Origin: Neofusicoccum parvum
Taxonomy: Eukaryota; Ascomycota; Dothideomycetes; Botryosphaeriales; Botryosphaeriaceae
NCBI GenBank assembly: GCA_020912385.1
Contig: CP087206.1
Location: forward strand, 806,001-870,000
Length of the DNA: 64,000 nt
Direction of reading: 5' to 3'
The notes beneath the pieces are model-generated. The model saw only the letters and a list, made by a program, of their open reading frames with translations. It did not search any database and was not told the origin of the DNA. Shown one piece after another: positions 22,561 through 34,983 of this stretch (position 1 is its first letter; every line of letters begins with the position of its first letter). The position numbers were made by a program, and so were the translations under genes.

Positions 22561-24951
22561 ACCCAAGAGACCAGACCACCCTAGACCACGGCAAACCGCC
22601 CGCGCATAGTAGTAGACACACGAAACACGACATGAACACCCTCCTGCCACCGCCTACAAGACACCGCCACAGACGTACGATAACGCCCCTGCATAAACAC
22701 ACCACCACACCCACAGCCCTCCACTCCAAACCATCCCTACATACGCTACCGAACGGCACATACCGCATAGCCGCGCGCCCGCGCACCCCGAACCAAGTTT
22801 CGCTCGGAACGAGCCGAAGGTCGCATGAACATGCGCGGCCCCCCTCCTTTCGTTCGACCCACCAATGCGCCCGCCAACACGAGCAAGACTCGCGCCGCAT
22901 GAACAATCGATAGCACCAAATACGACGCCCCCAAAAATAGCATGGTTCGCCGCCTAGCGCAAGGCACCAACCGTGCCGCCCGCCCCGCAAGTGCCCACGT
23001 CAGCGCCACCGTCAAGAAGAAAAAAATAAGCCCAACCCCATCCCATTACTCGGCGCAGCCGTGTTTAGCGAAAGAAAGGACACGAAAGCGGGTTTTGGGG
23101 CGGTAGCGAAGGGAAGGATGCCGACCCCACCCGAACCAACATACACACACACACACGCACATACGAGTTGGTAGCAGTAAGCCCGTCAGGCCGTCCGTCC
23201 CCCAAGATGCAAGGGATGAAGGGAAACCCAACACCCTTTCCTTGCCGGACGGGGTGGCGGCGGCGGCGGCGGCAGCGGCACAGAACACCTGGGTCACGAC
23301 GGCCGTCTGCACAGATGCTCTTCGGCTTGAGCCGAGCAGAGGGGAAGGAAAGCTTGTTTCCCAGACACTCGGTACCGGCCGGCGTCCTTCATCGGCCGCT
23401 CCCTCCCCTACCTTTGGGTTGTTCGTGTGACTATGCGTCCCACCTGCCCTCCTTCCTCGATTCCGTGCGCGTGCTTGAAAGGTTGGCTGGATGGAAGGAT
23501 TAGCGATGATGATGATGACGATGACGATGACGATGATGAGAGGTTTGAAATGGCGCGTGTCAAAGGAATGCACGTCGGGATTTGAAAGGGAGGGTGTGTA
23601 GGGGGAGGCGAAGGCGCGCGCAGGCTGTCATGACGATTTCAATCTTGTAATGTGTGTGCGATGCACGACGCGTCGCATGAGCCATCTGGCCTGGTATGGG
23701 CATGGGTGACATGTCGTGATGCGCTGCATTTCTTCCAGCGGCCGGGGAAAGGAGGGTTGGTTTGGCTGTCCGGTGTGCGCTCATGGCCTGCGTGTGGCTC
23801 CTGGGCTTCGACAGGGAGAGAAGGTAGAAAGATGATCGAATCGGCGGTGAATACCCAGCTCTGCGGTTCACTTCCTCTGCTATCCGCAAATATGCGGAAG
23901 ATACCATATGCTCGTGGTGATGGTGGTGATGGTGGGGCACCCGTCCAGAAAGTTGCGAGGGAAACCGGGATCACGCTGGGGCTGCGTCGGTCATGCTTCC
24001 GAGAGGAAGGGATGGAGATGACAAGGAACATCAGCGCGATTCCGAACCTGGATTGGAAGTTATCAGGCGAGGGTTGCGGGGTCTGGTCGGCGCGTGCATG
24101 CGCCTCGTAACGAGGAGAGCAGATCGTCCTTCACATCGTCACATTCAGAGAGGCACGGTGGCGGACTGTTTGCATGGTATGAAATCGTTTGTGTGAGGAT
24201 ATTAGCTAGCAGCCTACAGCCGTAGCTGGGCAGAGAAATCAGAAAGCCAGTTGTAACGAAAACCCAACGCGCAAAGGAAATAGCCGAGACCCATATGCTC
24301 GAACTCAAATAAAAACGACCCAGGAACTGCAAGCAACAAACATGAATTGTCCTAAAATCAAAAGTCATTCCCTGCGGCCAGGCAGAAACACAAACACTGC
24401 CTCAGAGGTCTAATGTCTGTCTGCCGGTCCGCGTCGTCATCATGTGCAAGGGTGTTCGGAGGCAGTAGGTGGTCGAACTGTTGCCGGGGTATGTAGAAGG
24501 TGATGCGGGCTGTAATGAAATAAGCCACAGGATATCATCTCATCGGGTTGCAAAGGAAAAAACTCCGAACCAAGAAAAAACCCGGCCGGAGGTGGTTGCT
24601 GTTCAAAATCGGGGAAAACTCCTGTGATCCGTAATATGCCTTGCACGATGCCCGTAGAAGAACTCCGTTGAAGATGATATTGTAACAGACGCAAGAATGT
24701 AAGAAAGGAAAAGCCAAGGACCAGTGAGAGATCCATCGGAAAACCGTCAAACGCCATCCGACAAAATCCTAATGGAAGGAAGGCTGGTGCATCTCGCAAT
24801 GGTTTTCGAACCGCAGGTCGCCAGTGCCATAAGTTGGACAAGAAGACCGTTCAATTCGATGCCGCTGCGATCGGGGTATCTCAAATTCTGCCGAAATCTG
24901 ACGCACTCTAGATCTGATCATGGACCAAGTGTATGGCGCGGGTGAAGGAGA
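22561..24951. other. Convergent spacer COX19 / bHLH
   Basis: 2.4 kb between two converging genes, expected to hold both 3' UTRs. I see no gene. A (CA)n tract lies at 23141-23160 and a GAT/GAC trinucleotide run at 23505-23540. Hydrophobic translations around the latter on the minus strand are artefacts of the repeat. Confidence 0.55.
23505..23540. repeat. GAT/GAC trinucleotide microsatellite
   Basis: Imperfect run of GAT and GAC units, about twelve copies, in the convergent spacer between COX19 and the bHLH gene. Confidence 0.9.
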
Positions 24952-26538
24952 TTAGAGTTCCATGCCAAACTCCTCTTCTTCCTTGAACGTCGGCTGCTGG
25001 TTGGCCCAGAAACCCGGCTGGCCGGCGCCAGAGTTGGCACCGCTACCGCCAGACTGGATGGCTGGGCTCAAGCTTTGGGGAGACATGGGGTTCTGAAGAG
25101 GGTCGCCAGCGATGTTGGTGTGCTTGGGGACGCGAAGACCGCTTCCGGGACCGCGAGAGTACCGGAACGTCTCCCAGTTGTTCTTCTCAACCGCATCAAT
25201 GAGCTCGGTCCTCATCCGCGTCTCCTCCTCGCTGTACTCGTAGTTGACTTCGCCGCCCAAGCTCCGGATCTGGTCGAACAGCTGCTCCTCCTGCTTCAGC
25301 TTGAGGTAGAGCATCCACATGAGGTCACGAGTCCAGCTGACAGAGCCGTTGAGAATGTCTCCCTTGTTCGGGCCCTTGTCCTTCTCGTCCAAGGGAAGAC
25401 CGGTGGTGATGTTGCCTGCTGCACGTCTGCCATTTGGACCAGCCAAAAGTGACGTGGCTTGCGGGGGAGAGATGCCCGTAGCGGACATCGTGGGTGACAG
25501 AGGGCCGTTGTTGTGGATGTGCTTCCTGACCTTCTCATCCTCAAGGCGATGTTGCGGCACCAGCTTCGACAGGTCCTGGATGCGCTCGTTGATGTTGTCC
25601 CTACGACGACGTTCGACCATGTTGTGGCTCTCACGACGCCTGCGGCGCTTGGCTTCTTGGGTCTGGAAACCCGGGCCCTGCTGGCCCTCGACCTTGGTGG
25701 GCAGCGACGCGTGCTTCCCGGAGGAGAGGACATCGGCGATCTGGGCATGGTGCATTCCGCCCTGCTGAGGTGACACAATCGGCGAGTCGATCCAAGAGCC
25801 ACCGCTGCCGGGTGTGTTGTCCCACTGGCCCGACATGCTCTTCTGGTGGCCGTGGCCTGGGCGGCCGGCGTGGATGGGCTGCGACGCCGGGAAGCTGCCC
25901 GAATCCGGAGTGCTGAGGTGAAGGCCAGCCATCGCAGGCGTCTTCGGCGTCATCGGACTCCGCGAGTCGGACATCTGCCTGTCGAGGCCCATTCTGGAGT
26001 GCTGCCTGGCGCCCATGCTGAAGGAGCCGTTGGGCATGCTTCCGACGCGGTGGGCCTGCTGCATGTTCTGGAACTGGTCGTAGTTGAAGCCGTTGTTGAC
26101 GAAGGGACTCTGGATCGGTGCGCCGTCGGGCGTGTTCGAATACATGTTGTTCATGTTCTGCGTGCTGACGGCCATGGAGCCGTTGTTCATCTGGCCGTGG
26201 AAGTAGCCCTGCTGGTGCTGCTGCTCGTTGTGGCCCTCGCTGAAGTTCTGGAAGCCGCCGTTGGGGTTGCTGTTGTTGTTGCTGGGCTCTTCGACCAGGT
26301 CGCGGAGCTCGTCGTCGCCGATGTTCGAGTTGCCGAGGAAGCTGGACGACATGTTGTTGGACCCGTATTGGTTGTTCATGATAAAATTGTTGCCCATGGT
26401 GAGGTCGTTGGGGTTGACGCCGTACTGCTGCTGGCTGTTGCTGAAGTGTTGCGACATGTCGAAGTCACCGTGGAAGTTCGGGTTGAATTGATCCGGGTCC
26501 TCCTTGATGTAGGGAGCCGGCGAACCGGGGTGGGCCAT
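24952..26538 (-). CDS. bHLH transcription factor with long loop
   Basis: Intronless gene, 528 residues, nuclear DNA-binding regulator. The first 280 residues are Asn/Gln/Gly/Ser-rich and disordered. The basic region at about 297-315 (KRRRRRESHNMVERRRRDN) has the His-x3-Glu-x3-Arg spacing that predicts binding to CACGTG-type E-boxes. Helix 1 follows (NERIQDLSKLVP). Helix 2 seems to begin near residue 395 (GDILNGSVSWTRDLMWMLYLKLKQ), so the loop is about 70 residues with a Ser/Pro/Gly-rich insert, unlike classic bHLH proteins. The C-terminus ends in a short acidic tail that could activate transcription. I recognise homologues in other filamentous fungi as an HLH factor of unclear role, so I give no symbol. 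A TATA-like element lies about 133 bp upstream. Confidence 0.9.
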   Translation of the reverse strand: MAHPGSPAPYIKEDPDQFNPNFHGDFDMSQHFSNSQQQYGVNPNDLTMGNNFIMNNQYGSNNMSSSFLGNSNIGDDELRDLVEEPSNNNSNPNGGFQNFSEGHNEQQHQQGYFHGQMNNGSMAVSTQNMNNMYSNTPDGAPIQSPFVNNGFNYDQFQNMQQAHRVGSMPNGSFSMGARQHSRMGLDRQMSDSRSPMTPKTPAMAGLHLSTPDSGSFPASQPIHAGRPGHGHQKSMSGQWDNTPGSGGSWIDSPIVSPQQGGMHHAQIADVLSSGKHASLPTKVEGQQGPGFQTQEAKRRRRRESHNMVERRRRDNINERIQDLSKLVPQHRLEDEKVRKHIHNNGPLSPTMSATGISPPQATSLLAGPNGRRAAGNITTGLPLDEKDKGPNKGDILNGSVSWTRDLMWMLYLKLKQEEQLFDQIRSLGGEVNYEYSEEETRMRTELIDAVEKNNWETFRYSRGPGSGLRVPKHTNIAGDPLQNPMSPQSLSPAIQSGGSGANSGAGQPGFWANQQPTFKEEEEFGMEL

Positions 26539-29337
26539 TGTCGAGTCAAGACCGTGATCGGGCGAGTCGAGTCGAAGGTCTGATTTGCAGGTGGGTTGCT
26601 TGTTGTAGCCGCTAAAAGGTGGAAAGTGGGTAATCTTGGTGTCGGCTGGAGGGGTGGTCAGCGACTGCTCTTATAGGGTGGAAGCCTGCGCGATCGCCCC
26701 CGTGCACACAATAGGCACTGATCACCGCGACAATAGCTGACTACGCGCGCGCGGCAACCGCACCTCACCCGTCGTCCTTCCTAAGACGAGGGCAGATGCG
26801 GGCCAGCGACGCACACCGCCGCGGGTCGAGGGGCAAACGAAATCAATGCCAGAGGGACGGCTCACCTATGATCATCACTGGATTGGTCGGATTCGATTTC
26901 TCTAGATGGAAGGTTCCGGATCGAGCCCTCGATGCTTGGGTTTGCAGTATCTGCAGCGAGCCTGGAATCTGCGCGTGCAGGTGTACAGGATGCGGTGCAA
27001 AGGGTGGTGACGGACGGCACGGGACCGTTGCGAGCGTAGCTTAAATAGGAAGAGGCGGTTTGCGGTTTGGTTGGGGTGCAGTCAGGCAAGCTAGGCAGAC
27101 ATTCGTTTCGATAAACGGCGGGAAACTGGCAAAGCTTGCATGTACCCTCACGGATCGGTCGAGCTTGCGTCTAAGGTCTGCATGAAGAGCGTTAGCCTCG
27201 CATTGCTGAAGCCGTTTTTGCGGCACCTGCCGGCCGACCGAGGCCTCGGCCTGCACGCCTGGATGCCGTGGGGTGTTGTCGCCGCACCTCTGCACTGCTT
27301 ACAGTTGCTGTCGCTGACCGGGGAGGGTCAGAAGTTGCGGGACCCGTTTCAAAGAGGGGTCGGTCGGCGAGCCGCGTGGGACGGATCTCGGCGGGGCGGC
27401 AGCTCGACAGCGGCGACGAGCGAGGTCCTGAGGACACGGCGCCTGTGCCTGCAGCCGGCGAGGTCGATAGCGGGTCGGCGGGAGGCTGCGAGGACGTGTT
27501 AGCTCGCCTGCGTGCATTGCGAACAGCCTCCAACAGCGCCCCAGAGAGCAGCGCGCATGGGCGGTGGCGCACGCCGCACTAGAGACAATGACTGAGCAGC
27601 GCAGAACAGCGCCAGAAGCGCCGTGGTCGCCGTCCGGCCTGTCCCAAAGCGTGCACGACAGCAGAGAGACCAGTCGCACAAGCTGGTACCTTCATGCGCT
27701 GCGCTGCTAAGGCTGAGGCGGGCCACGCCACCGCCAGCACTGCGGCGGGCGGGCACCAGAGAGAGCGGGAGGAGTACCTACCAGCGAGGAGAGGGCTGCT
27801 GGGTCGACCTGGGGTGGCGGGTCGAGCGAGGAGGGGAGCGCGCGGGCTGAGAGAGGCGGTGGAGGTGCAAGGAAGCCGTCGGAAGCGTGCGGCGACGGCG
27901 GTGCGGGCGGTGCAGCGCTTGCCGGCGGGGCAGGCGGTTCGGCGGCGGTGGGCGGGGGCTCGTCAATGCCCGTTGCTGCCGGCGCTGGTTGGCACAGTCG
28001 GCGCAGTGGTGTGCCTGTGGGACGTGAAAAGTGACGATGGCGGGGTCCCCGGGCGCTGCTCAGTTGAGGATCTCCAGCCGGGCCTTGAGCGTGCGAGGGT
28101 GCTTAGGCGCTCTTTATTAAGCTGACGGGTCGCCTTTCCGCGTCGGGGGCACTTGGGCCGGCTTCGGGCGCTGGTCAAGGTTGGCGGCGCTGACAGGAGT
28201 AAATTCACGTCGCCCGCCGAGAGCGCCGGAATTCGAGTTGGGCGGCCGACGTCGAGGCGGTCAGGCGTGGTGGGATGAGGCTCGCGCAGCGACTGGCCGC
28301 GGGGGGCTAGGCTACCGGATTTGGCGTGCGGCGGCGATGGGGGATGCTGGTCGCGGAATGCAGCACTCAGCGTTCAGGCAGTTCACGGAGATCGAGGCAG
28401 TGAGGACGGGTACGGGCGCGAGGATTGGCCCGAGGGGGCGTGGGAGTTATATGGCTTCTACACGGCGCGCGGTGGTGCCCGCAGTGTCCCCCGAGCTAGC
28501 AGCCACACCCCCCTCCTGCGCTGTCTAGGGTGCGTGGTCACGAAGAGGGCGGGTCTGGCTCAAGTCTCAGATCAACAGCCAGGACGCGCAGTCAGTCGGG
28601 ACGGCGATGATGTTATTATGAAGCAGCGCGCGAGTGACTCATGGGCGCGCGCAAGCTGCCGCCCGGCGCGGCGGGCCCTGCGTCCCCAGCTGCTGCTATC
28701 GCGGCAGTGCGCCCCCCAGCGGCCCCCCAGCGCAGGCGGTCTGGCGTCTGGCTGGCGCGTCGCAGCCACAGCGCTCCGCGAGTGAGACACGCGCCTAGGC
28801 CCAAACCGCGCCGATCGGCCCAAGCCGCAGCGCATCGCGAACGCGGCCGCCGACCTCAAAGAGCTGCCCGCGCTCCCTCGACTCCCTTTCCCACCACACC
28901 CTCCGGCAGCCTCTCTCACCGCTGCCCGCCGCCCAATCAGCGCCGCGCGCCACGCCAACGTCCAGCCTGCGCCAGAGCCCCGCTGCCGCGCCGCCGTCCT
29001 TGACAGCTGCGCGCCCGTTGCTGCCCGCCCAGGGCTCCCCGACCGAATCACACGTCGCCCTCGCTGTCTGAGACCCTGCTAGAGACCCTGGTCACTGGAT
29101 ATCGCTGCGCTCGCCCTCCCAAGCGCAATCGCGGAGATCATCTGCACGCAATCAGCGCGATATTCGCCGCCTCCCGCCCGCGCTAGCCACCTTCGCGCCT
29201 CCCAGCCCGCCGCAAGACACACCCGCCGACCCTTCGGCCCTCTTCTATACGAGTGCCGCCGATCGGGCAGCACGCTTGGGGAAGCTGCTACTGCCGTCAA
29301 ACGGCTGCCGCGGCTCTAGCCAGTCCTCACCGCGAAT
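26539..29337. other. Divergent spacer bHLH / SFT2, GC-rich
   Basis: 2.8 kb between oppositely oriented genes. The bHLH promoter occupies the left end. From 27.1 to 29.2 kb the DNA is very GC-rich with chance frames on both strands and no recognisable gene. A CCAAT box in the context GCCCAATCAGCG lies near 28,930, about 400 bp before the SFT2 start. Confidence 0.5.
26668..26678 (-). promoter_or_regulatory. TATA-like box of the bHLH gene
   Basis: On the minus strand CCCTATAAGAG lies about 133 bp before the start codon, a usual distance in fungi. It is inferred from position and consensus only. Confidence 0.5.
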
Positions 29338-30859
29338 ATGGCGTCACAGAACTTCCGCGACTCCATGAACTCGCTCGGGTGGAGTCGGCGCGAGCCTGAC
29401 ATCCCCGTGAGCACCGCGCAGACGCCGCTCTGGTCGCGTCTCAACCCCTTCGGCGGTGGTGGCTATGTTAGGCTGCCCACCCACGAGGGCCCGGGAGCGC
29501 CTCTGCCCGCCCCGACGCGCCGTGAGGAGGAGGAGGGATGGTTTGCCCGTAAGTCCCGTCTGCCCTGCCGCCTGGCATCCTGCCACCCTCTCGCCCTGTC
29601 GCCCTGCCACCCTCTGCCCTGCTGCCCTGCTGCCCTGCTGCCCGGGAACTCGCACAAGCTCGCCGCCTGGCCTGCGACGGCGCTGCACCCTGCGCCGGGC
29701 AGATCTGTGTGAGAGGGGTGACCGGGTGCAGTTCCTGCGTATTCCTTTTCCAAGCGTGCGTCGAGCGTGCATGAGCGGGTGCAACCTGGGGCGCGCCGAA
29801 AAGCGCGCGAGCAAAGAGCATTACCGGGCATTGGCTGACGACTTCTGCGCGCAGTGAGCCGATGGGACAAACTGCTCATCTTTGGCGGCCTGAACCTTGC
29901 TGCCGCCGCCATGTTCGTCGTTTGCTTCGCCCTGATGCCTACCGGCGTCTTCGTCCTGAAGCCCCGCAAGTTCGCCATCCTGTAAGTGCTGCGCAGTCAC
30001 TCGATTCCCCAGCAGCCGCGCCTCTTCGTGTTGGCCGGCCCACTTTCATGCACTTTGACAGCCCCGGGGCGCCCGTGCGGGCTGCCGTGGCGACGTCTCT
30101 TACATCAGGACGGTCGTGAGCCACGTTCCCCCTCTGAGACATGGTCCCACACCACCAGCGATCATGCGGGTGCTACCTGCGGTGCACTGCAGATGTCGCT
30201 ACCTAATCTCAACTTCCCTCGAGCCCATGTTCCAATCACATCAGCTGGCAGTCCTGCAGGGATCCGCAGCAGCTAACGCTCGATCGTCTTTTCTCAGGTG
30301 GACCATGGGCTCCGTGCTCTTCTTGGCCTCATGGGCGGTCATGATGGGCCCGATGCAGTATGGTAAGCAAGCCGCTACCTCTTCGGGCCGCCATCTTATC
30401 AGTCGCTGACCCAAGCCTCCAGTGCAACATCTTACGTCCGGGCCTCGACTGCCGTTTACCGCCGCCTACTTTGGCAGCATCGCGCTGACGCTCTACTTCT
30501 CGCTCGGGGTAAGTCGAAATCCGTGTCGCGTCATCCCTGCAATCGATAAACCTGCTTTCCCATCGTTTGACCCCTGTCGTTCCAACCACCACCGCCGCCC
30601 CTCCGCCGCGCCCACCACCTCCACCACCACCATCCCCATCCCCCACGCTAGCCGCCATATGCGATCGCTCGTGTGAAGCTCTCGGGCGCGTGATTGACTG
30701 GTACAGCTACACTCCACCATCCTCACGATGATCGCGGCCGTCGTGCAAATCCTCTGCCTGCTGTGGTATCTCATCTCCTATTTTCCGATGGGATCGTCCG
30801 GCTTGCGTTTTGCAGCTCGCTTCGGCGGCAACAGAGTTGCTACATGGATGACCGACTGA
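29338..30859 (+). CDS. sft2: Vesicle transport protein Sft2
   Basis: Four-helix membrane protein of the Got1/Sft2 family in the Golgi, supporting fusion of endosome-derived vesicles with late Golgi. Exons 29338-29548, 29855-29981, 30298-30362, 30423-30508 and 30707-30859 give 213 residues. Exon phases agree (1, 2, 1, 0). The N-terminal 70 residues are polar and cytosolic (WSRLNPFGG, then an acidic EEEEGW). The family signature then begins at LSRWDKLLIFGGLNLAA. Four hydrophobic segments follow, with the conserved FVLKPRKFAILWTMGS loop and the ending SYFPMGSSGLRFAARF. Three introns are long (306, 316 and 198 nt) for this genome; the first carries an 8-nt tandem repeat. Frame and family match are strong. 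Confidence 0.93.
29614..29645. repeat. 8-nt tandem repeat in SFT2 intron 1
   Basis: Three exact copies of CTGCCCTG and a near fourth, embedded in a wider pyrimidine-rich stretch of intron 1. Confidence 0.85.
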
Positions 30860-33800
30860 GCCGTGGGTTCGTATTGCCACTTGTTTACATACATAGACGT
30901 GACGCGTATATACGCGTCTCCGGGGTGTGGCACAGCGCCCAGCGCGCAGCTGCGTACACCGTCGGAGCCAAATGCCATGCACTTACGCCTTCCGAATGAG
31001 CCGCGACGCTATATCCGGGTCACCAGGTCCCGATTTTGCTGTGTAAGACTCTGGACGCAAAAGCCACATGTTACCTTCGCCGGCCGGGGCCTGCCACAAT
31101 CGTTGAAAAGGAGCCTAGGATGCTTAAGGAATATATCATATGCACCTTCGTCGCTTACTCACCCATGGTCTAGTTTCAGTCAACACCAATCATCCAGCAC
31201 GAGTTCCTACATATACTAATGCAAAAAACAGCGACCTGCGTCGCGGATGCTACATTACGGCGGCATCCGCTCGCCGGGCCAACCAGTGCCGTTCGCATGA
31301 TTAGCAATGGCCCCTCAGCGTCGCGCCCTTGTGGCCAGTGTAGTATTCCGAGCGGCGTCGCTTCGAGGCCGTTTCGGCTGCGTTTCGTTTCGTTCCAGAT
31401 CCAGTACGAGGTCATTCGCGTAGTACTGCAACGGAAGGGTGGCATGGATCTGGCGGATTTCTGACTACTTCCGCGCCTCGGTGCTTGTTCATATCGCCAT
31501 TACCTGGCAACCCATGCTCACTCAATACTGTGCGGACCGACCGCGTTGCGAGAAGTTCCAGAAGGCCATGCCCCGTGCCATGGCTTGATTACGAGGCTGA
31601 GAAGGCTGTGACGAGGCTTGCGGGCTTGCGCCTCGCGCATTCAATAGTGAGCACGTTGCCAATAAAATGTGATGATTCATTCTCCTCGTCTTCCTCAGCC
31701 TTGTCAGACCGGAACGCTCCGGCTCGGGTGTGCTACGATGCGCAATCCATGATTCTTCCATATAGCACCCTCTATCATCATGCTCTTGCTCACGGCTTCC
31801 ATCATCCCTACCCGCCTAGACCCTTGCCACTGCGCCTTGCTCATGAACCCTGCCTCTCGACGAAGCGAAGAAGGCCATTCCTTGCGGAACCGCACCCGCC
31901 GGACGGCGAGCGGGAGCTTTCGCGAACTTGCCATCCCTGGTCCGCTGGAGGCCGGACCGTGGAGGGGGGCCACACGGGCGTCCCGTCCGGTCTAGCACTT
32001 CCGCAACCGCCACCTAGCCCAGGAGGGAAGGCCTCTGATATCTCCGAGATCATCTTAGCATGCGCCGAAGAAACGCCTGATGCAGTCGCTTTGTCTTTCT
32101 GCGTGCTTCTACAGCCCTTGCTGCGCTGCGCAGAATCCGCGAGAGCCGGCGGACCTAGCCTTCTCGTCGTCTTAGCGCCCGGCGTGCAGCCTTGACTTCG
32201 GAGAGACAGGAGGCACACCTGTTTTTCGCGCTCGTCGGACTCACACGGCCGCTCAGGACCGGCGCCCCAGGTCGGCGGAGCAGCCGTCCACCGATCGTGG
32301 CTCGTCTCGACGCCCTCAAACGAGCTATGATTGACGCTCCGCGCACCACACACGCACCACCGCCCGCAGAGCATCGCAAACGCCGAAAGAAGAAGGGCGC
32401 CAGGCGCGACAGGGGTGCGGTGCGGTTCAGCGAGGTGCATGCACGACCCCCGTCCAATCAGCCGCCGCCAAAATCCATCGCCCGCCAAATCCGCCCATCC
32501 CCCCAACTCCACCCACACACCACACCAGGCCGCGGCCGTCCAATCCGCGCGGCATCCACACCTCCCACAGCCCGGCACAGGGCCGCGGCGGTAGCCGGCC
32601 GGCGGCAGCCACCACCACGCCCTGCGCGCCGCCGTCGTTCCTCTGGGCTGTCCTCTCGTGTGCTGCGCCTCGCGTACTATTTCCCTTGCCCCCCCATGCG
32701 CACCGCGCGCCCATGCCTCCAGGGCCCCATGCCACCCATCATGTTCCCCGCATCCGCCATCCGCGCGCGATGGGCTGACTGCGGCTTGCGCGCCGCGGCG
32801 CTCGCTCCACCCAACCAAGCAACACCGTCCCTCTCCTGTCTCTGCTCTCAGCTTACTGCTGTACCTGTTGCGCCGCCGTTTTCTGACTAGATCTTATTTT
32901 ATTTTTTTTCTTTCTTCTCGTTGGCGCCGCCGCCTCCTCCACCGCGAGAAGCGGCGTCGGCGGCTGCGGAAATCCCAGCCCACCACCCCGTCACTCCTCC
33001 GATGGCGGCGGCCGGCCTCCAGTCCGTGTCAGCACTTTCCAAACGGGTGGTAGCCAGGGTTCAGACCAGACCACTGACACCACCACTCCATCCGACCCCC
33101 CCAAAATACCTGCTTTCGCGCGAAGCGAGGCCGGGTGAGAGTGAGAGTGAGTAATCGCTGGGCCGGTCTGCACGTGGGGCCCGCCACGAAACAGCTTCCT
33201 CCCAGACCCAAAGAACGGCCCGTGAGATCAACGGCGTTTTGCTTGCCTCTCGGCCTCTTTCGTGGATTCTTTTAGTGTTTGGGGCTAGCGAGACCGGGGG
33301 GGCCGACTACGGTATGTACCCGTCCCGTTCACATTACGCACGCGCGCCGAAGTCTTGTCTTGCCTGCATGACTCAGGTTCCCAGCCGGGCATGTTGGCCG
33401 CTCGCCGGGCTGGCGGCCAGGGCGCTCCGGGGTGTGGGCGAATGTGTCATGCATGTGGTGTATAGCAGCAGCGGCGGCAGCAGGAACAGAAAACAAAATA
33501 GTCGTGGGGTGTATGGCATGGTATGGCAGCAGAAGGTAGGGCGTCCAAGAGAGCGAGCACACAGCACAGCAGGCAGCCTTGCAGACAAGGCAGGCATTAT
33601 GGATGGACGAGCCGTCGTGGGGTGCGGGAGACGACGCGTGCGTCGCGGGATGTTTTACTCTGCACAAACGCAACGAAGCAAGACAGAGGAATACAGAGAT
33701 ACCTTGTCGTTACTCTCCCGAGCACCCCGGGGGAGACAGACGCCCCCCGCGACACGCGCATTGCGCGGTGCGCGCGCGCAACGGCTCGTCGGACGGGAAG

Positions 33801-34953
33801 AGGGAGCGAGGGAAGTGACTCAGGTCGAAAAGGCCTCGTTCTCGAGCTACTGGATGGGATGAAGGCGCCCATCCCGCTGCCAACACCCCCGCGGGCGCCG
33901 CCCACACACCCGGCACTTTGCCCTCGATCATGCTACCAGAACCCGGGCGAGCAGCAATCAAAAAGTTGGTCAGGCAGAGCTGAGGTTGATCGAAAGAGCG
34001 GGTGAACCGGCGCTCGACCATTATTTTTAATCTATACGAGCGATATAGCGCTCAGTAGTGCGTTTCCTGCCATGATTCCAGCCGTTGCGCAGCTGATGGT
34101 TCGAAGAACCCACCTCGTGGCCACCAAGTACATCACGAAACGACGCCACACGGCCTCTTTGGCTCGCTCTTGAACGGACAGGCCGCGGGCTCGAGCGGGC
34201 TAGCAGTTCCCTCGGGGCCAGCTGAACCCTGATCTTCCCTGATCGGCCCTCCGAGTTACTTGATTTTGCCTCCTTGCCGAGCCGAAAACGATGGGCGAGG
34301 GATGGTAGTGGATGACGACGCTGCGATAGGCAGCTACCGCTTCCCGTCTAGTGAGCGCTGGCTCCATCTTGCCTGGCTGCTCCTCCCCCGCCACAGTCCG
34401 TCTCGGGACCAACTCCGCGACCCTGCTTTTCGTCGTTGCTTTTTTGCTTGTTTAGCAGGTACCCGGCCAGACTCTGTTCTGGCGTCCGGCTCATCTTCGC
34501 TCGGTTGCGCAGCCGGGTGGCTGCAGGGCGCAGGCGCTAGAGTAAGCACCGGCGCGGGGTGGGGGTGGCCAAACAGCGCGGCGGAAAATGGTCGTTGTGG
34601 GAACGGCGTTTCTCAGGCCAGTGAAGGATGAAGCGCCTGATGATGCTCGGTAGGTCAACGGCGGCGTGGGCGCTGATGATGATGATGATACTGATGATGG
34701 GCTTGTCAATCAGCGGAGGCGGCGCAGCCACATACCGCACACGGCTCCGATCAACGACCGGCAAAGTTGCCTCTGATTCTGCTCTGGCCGGGGGTGGTGG
34801 GCGGCGCGAAGCAAAATGCTTGGGCGCGTCTCTCGTTGCTCCGCCGCTCCCCGAGTCACGCAGACGCAGTTCGAGGAGGGCGCACCCACACCCGCGATTA
34901 TTTCCTTCTCGTCTTCTCTCTTGCTTGCCTTCGGGGTCATTTGAACAAGGGCT

Positions 34954-34983
34954 GACTGTGACGGACTGTGACGGACTGTGACA
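34954..34983. repeat. 10-nt tandem repeat, three copies
   Basis: Three consecutive copies of GACTGTGACG, the last with A in place of the final G, in the gene-free region. No coding context. Confidence 0.9.

Noticed and set aside
31841..32818. 325-codon minus-strand frame
   Set aside because: Low-complexity Arg/Gly/Ala composition with an equally open plus-strand frame; no family resemblance.
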